Source of the DNA: Pseudomonas chlororaphis subsp. aurantiaca
GTDB taxonomy: Bacteria > Pseudomonadota > Gammaproteobacteria > Pseudomonadales > Pseudomonadaceae
Direction of reading: 5' to 3'
DNA length: 64,000 nucleotides
NCBI RefSeq assembly: GCF_013466605.1
Contig: NZ_CP059162.1
Location: forward strand, 6,138,001 to 6,202,000
The notes beneath the pieces are model-generated. The model saw only the letters and a program-made list of their open reading frames with translations. It was not told where the DNA came from and did no database searches. How positions within the stretch are numbered: the stretch's first letter is position 1; the number at the start of each line of letters is the position of its first letter. Shown piece after piece: positions 63,001-64,000 of the stretch. A program made the translations under genes and the position numbers.

Positions 63001-64000
63001 GTCCCAAACCTCTGGCAGCTCGCGCTCGACCATCTTCTTCGCGGCCTTGATGGTGGTGGCCAGGCCACGCATTTCCAACTTGCCGAAAATGAACGGCTTG
63101 AACAGCTCAAGAGCCATTTTCTTAGGCAGACCGCACTGGTGCAGACGCAGGGTCGGGCCTACGGTAATTACCGAACGGCCGGAGTAGTCAACACGCTTAC
63201 CGAGCAAGTTCTGACGGAAACGACCCTGTTTACCCTTGATCATGTCGGCCAGGGATTTCAGAGGACGCTTGTTGGAACCGGTGATAGCGCGACCACGACG
63301 ACCGTTGTCGAGCAGTGCGTCGACGGCTTCCTGCAACATACGCTTTTCGTTGCGCACGATGATGTCCGGAGCGGACAGATCCAGCAGGCGCTTCAAGCGG
63401 TTGTTACGGTTGATCACTCGACGATACAGATCGTTGAGGTCGGAAGTCGCGAAACGACCGCCGTCCAGCGGGACCAGTGGACGCAGATCTGGCGGCAGAA
63501 CCGGCAGAACGGTCAGCACCATCCACTCTGGCAGGTTGCCGGAACCCTGGAAGGCTTCCATCAATTTCAGACGCTTGGACAGCTTCTTGATCTTGGTTTC
63601 CGAGTTGGTTTGCGGAATCTCTTCGCGCAGACGGCCAATCTCGTGTTCCAGGTCGATAGCGTGCAACAGCTCGCGGACAGCCTCGGCACCCATGCGGGCG
63701 TCGAAGTCGTCACCGAACTCTTCCAGCGCTTCGAAGTACTGCTCGTCGTTGAGCAGCTGACCTTTTTCCAGAGTGGTCATGCCCGGGTCGATAACGACAT
63801 AGCTCTCGAAGTAGAGAACGCGCTCGATATCACGCAGGGTCATGTCCATCAGCAGGCCGATACGGGACGGCAGCGATTTCAGGAACCAGATGTGGGCAAC
63901 TGGCGAAGCCAGTTCGATGTGCGCCATGCGCTCACGACGAACCTTGGCCAGTGCAACTTCAACGCCGCACTTCTCGCAGATCACGCCACGATGCTTCAAG
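60031..64000 (-). CDS. rpoC: RNA polymerase beta' subunit, 5' end beyond the window
   Basis: The visible 1322 residues start inside the N-terminal zinc domain ([11 protein letters not shown], the last two Cys of the first zinc site), so about 75 residues are missing from a protein of about 1400. The catalytic Mg motif [12 protein letters not shown] is intact, as are the bridge/trigger region ([20 protein letters not shown]) and the second zinc site [16 protein letters not shown]. The C-terminus ends [11 protein letters not shown]. It is followed by the promoter of rpsL, the usual rpoBC-str order. Confidence 0.98.
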   Translation of the reverse strand, partial: LKHRGVICEKCGVEVALAKVRRERMAHIELASPVAHIWFLKSLPSRIGLLMDMTLRDIERVLYFESYVVIDPGMTTLEKGQLLNDEQYFEALEEFGDDFDARMGAEAVRELLHAIDLEHEIGRLREEIPQTNSETKIKKLSKRLKLMEAFQGSGNLPEWMVLTVLPVLPPDLRPLVPLDGGRFATSDLNDLYRRVINRNNRLKRLLDLSAPDIIVRNEKRMLQEAVDALLDNGRRGRAITGSNKRPLKSLADMIKGKQGRFRQNLLGKRVDYSGRSVITVGPTLRLHQCGLPKKMALELFKPFIFGKLEMRGLATTIKAAKKMVERELPEVWDVLAEVIREHPVLLNRAPTLHRLGIQAFEPVLIEGKAIQLHPLVCAAYNADFDGDQMAVHVPLTLEAQLEARALMMSTNNILSPANGEPIIVPSQDVVLGLYYMTREAINAKGEGRVFADLQEVDRVFRAGEAALHAKVKVRITETVNDRDGGSVTNTRIVDTTVGRALLFQVVPKGLSYDVVNLPMKKKAISKLINQCYRVVGLKETVIFADQLMYTGFAYSTISGVSIGVNDFVIPDEKARIIGAATDEVKEIESQYASGLVTQGEKYNKVIDLWSKANDEVSKAMMANLSKEKVIDRHGDEVEQESFNSMYMMADSGARGSAAQIRQLAGMRGLMAKPDGSIIETPITANFREGLSVLQYFISTHGARKGLADTALKTANSGYLTRRLVDVAQDLVVTEIDCGTEHGLVMTPHIEGGDVVEPLGERVLGRVIARDVFKPGTEDVIVPAGTLVDEKWVEFIELNSIDEVIVRSPISCETRYGICAKCYGRDLARGHQVNIGEAVGVIAAQSIGEPGTQLTMRTFHIGGAASRTSAADSVQVKNGGTVRLHNLKHVERVDGHLVAVSRSGELAIADDFGRERERYKLPYGAVISVKEGDKVDAGSIVAKWDPHTHPIVTEMKGTVTYVGMEEGITIKRQTDELTGMTNIEVLDAKDRPAAGKDIRPAVKMVGDDGKDLLLPGTDVPAQYFLPANALVGVADGARIAIGDVIARIPQETSKTRDITGGLPRVADLFEARRPKEASILAEVSGTIAFGKETKGKRRLVITPNDGSDPYEELIPKWRHLNVFEGEQVNRGEVISDGPSDPHDILRLLGVSALAKYIVNEIQDVYRLQGVKINDKHIETILRQMLRKVEIAESGDSSFIKGDQMELTHVLVENERLNTEDKFVAKFTRVLLGITKASLSTESFISAASFQETTRVLTEAAVTGKRDYLRGLKENVVVGRLIPAGTGLAYHSERKRRRDADKPLRVSASEVEAALTEALNSSGN

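Overview
The window is a piece of a Pseudomonas chromosome, most likely from the fluorescens group. It carries the Pseudomonas order ssb - YajR-like MFS - uvrA - bfrA - katA - rplQ - rpoA, and a second block matching the order thioredoxin/TPR - hypothetical - zinc-responsive ABC operon - oprG - epimerase - RmlD-like (PA4061-PA4069 of P. aeruginosa). It also has typical Pseudomonas REP sequences and a high-GC codon bias. The species assignment is inference.

Layout. 1-7.5 kb: cnoX (5' end cut off), a small hypothetical gene, a four-gene operon behind a Zur-like operator (His-rich periplasmic protein, ABC ATPase, FtsX/MacB-type permease, DUF3299 protein), oprG behind an Anr-like box, and two minus-strand nucleotide-sugar-type reductases. 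7.8-17.8 kb: the giant helicase gene lhr, an MFS exporter behind an inverted repeat, a DUF72 protein, and a tightly overlapping membrane-lipid operon (EEP-family protein, clsB, ybhN-like). 17.9-21.6 kb: an alpha/beta hydrolase and a DUF3182 protein (minus strand), a GlxA/AraC regulator, and a divergent isochorismatase-family hydrolase.

21.7-34.3 kb is the accessory part and the most interesting region. An AT-rich leader of about 600 bp precedes ten same-strand genes: a heme-oxygenase-like diiron oxidase fused to a cupin, an EctB-like diaminobutyrate aminotransferase, an ATP-grasp enzyme, a ThiF/E1-like adenylating enzyme with a PqqD/RRE-like N-terminus, a TauD-type dioxygenase, a GNAT, a second ATP-grasp, a PurD paralogue with an altered substrate loop, a DHA2 exporter and an amidase. 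There is no NRPS, PKS or cluster regulator. I read it as a biosynthetic operon for a small N-oxygenated, diaminobutyrate-derived peptide-like metabolite; I do not recognise it as a described cluster. Three mini-ORFs in or before the operon (5, 15 and 26 codons) could be precursor peptides, by analogy with microcin C, or merely coupling leaders.

34.4-41.5 kb: ssb and its upstream MFS gene, uvrA, a ferritin (bfrA) and catalase katA. 41.6-64 kb: the ribosomal super-operon on the minus strand. It runs from rpoC (5' end beyond the window) through rpsL-rpsG-fusA-tuf, then the S10, spc and alpha operons down to rplQ. It includes rpmJ and rpmD, recognisable promoters before rpsL, rpsJ and rpsM, and terminators after tuf and rplQ.
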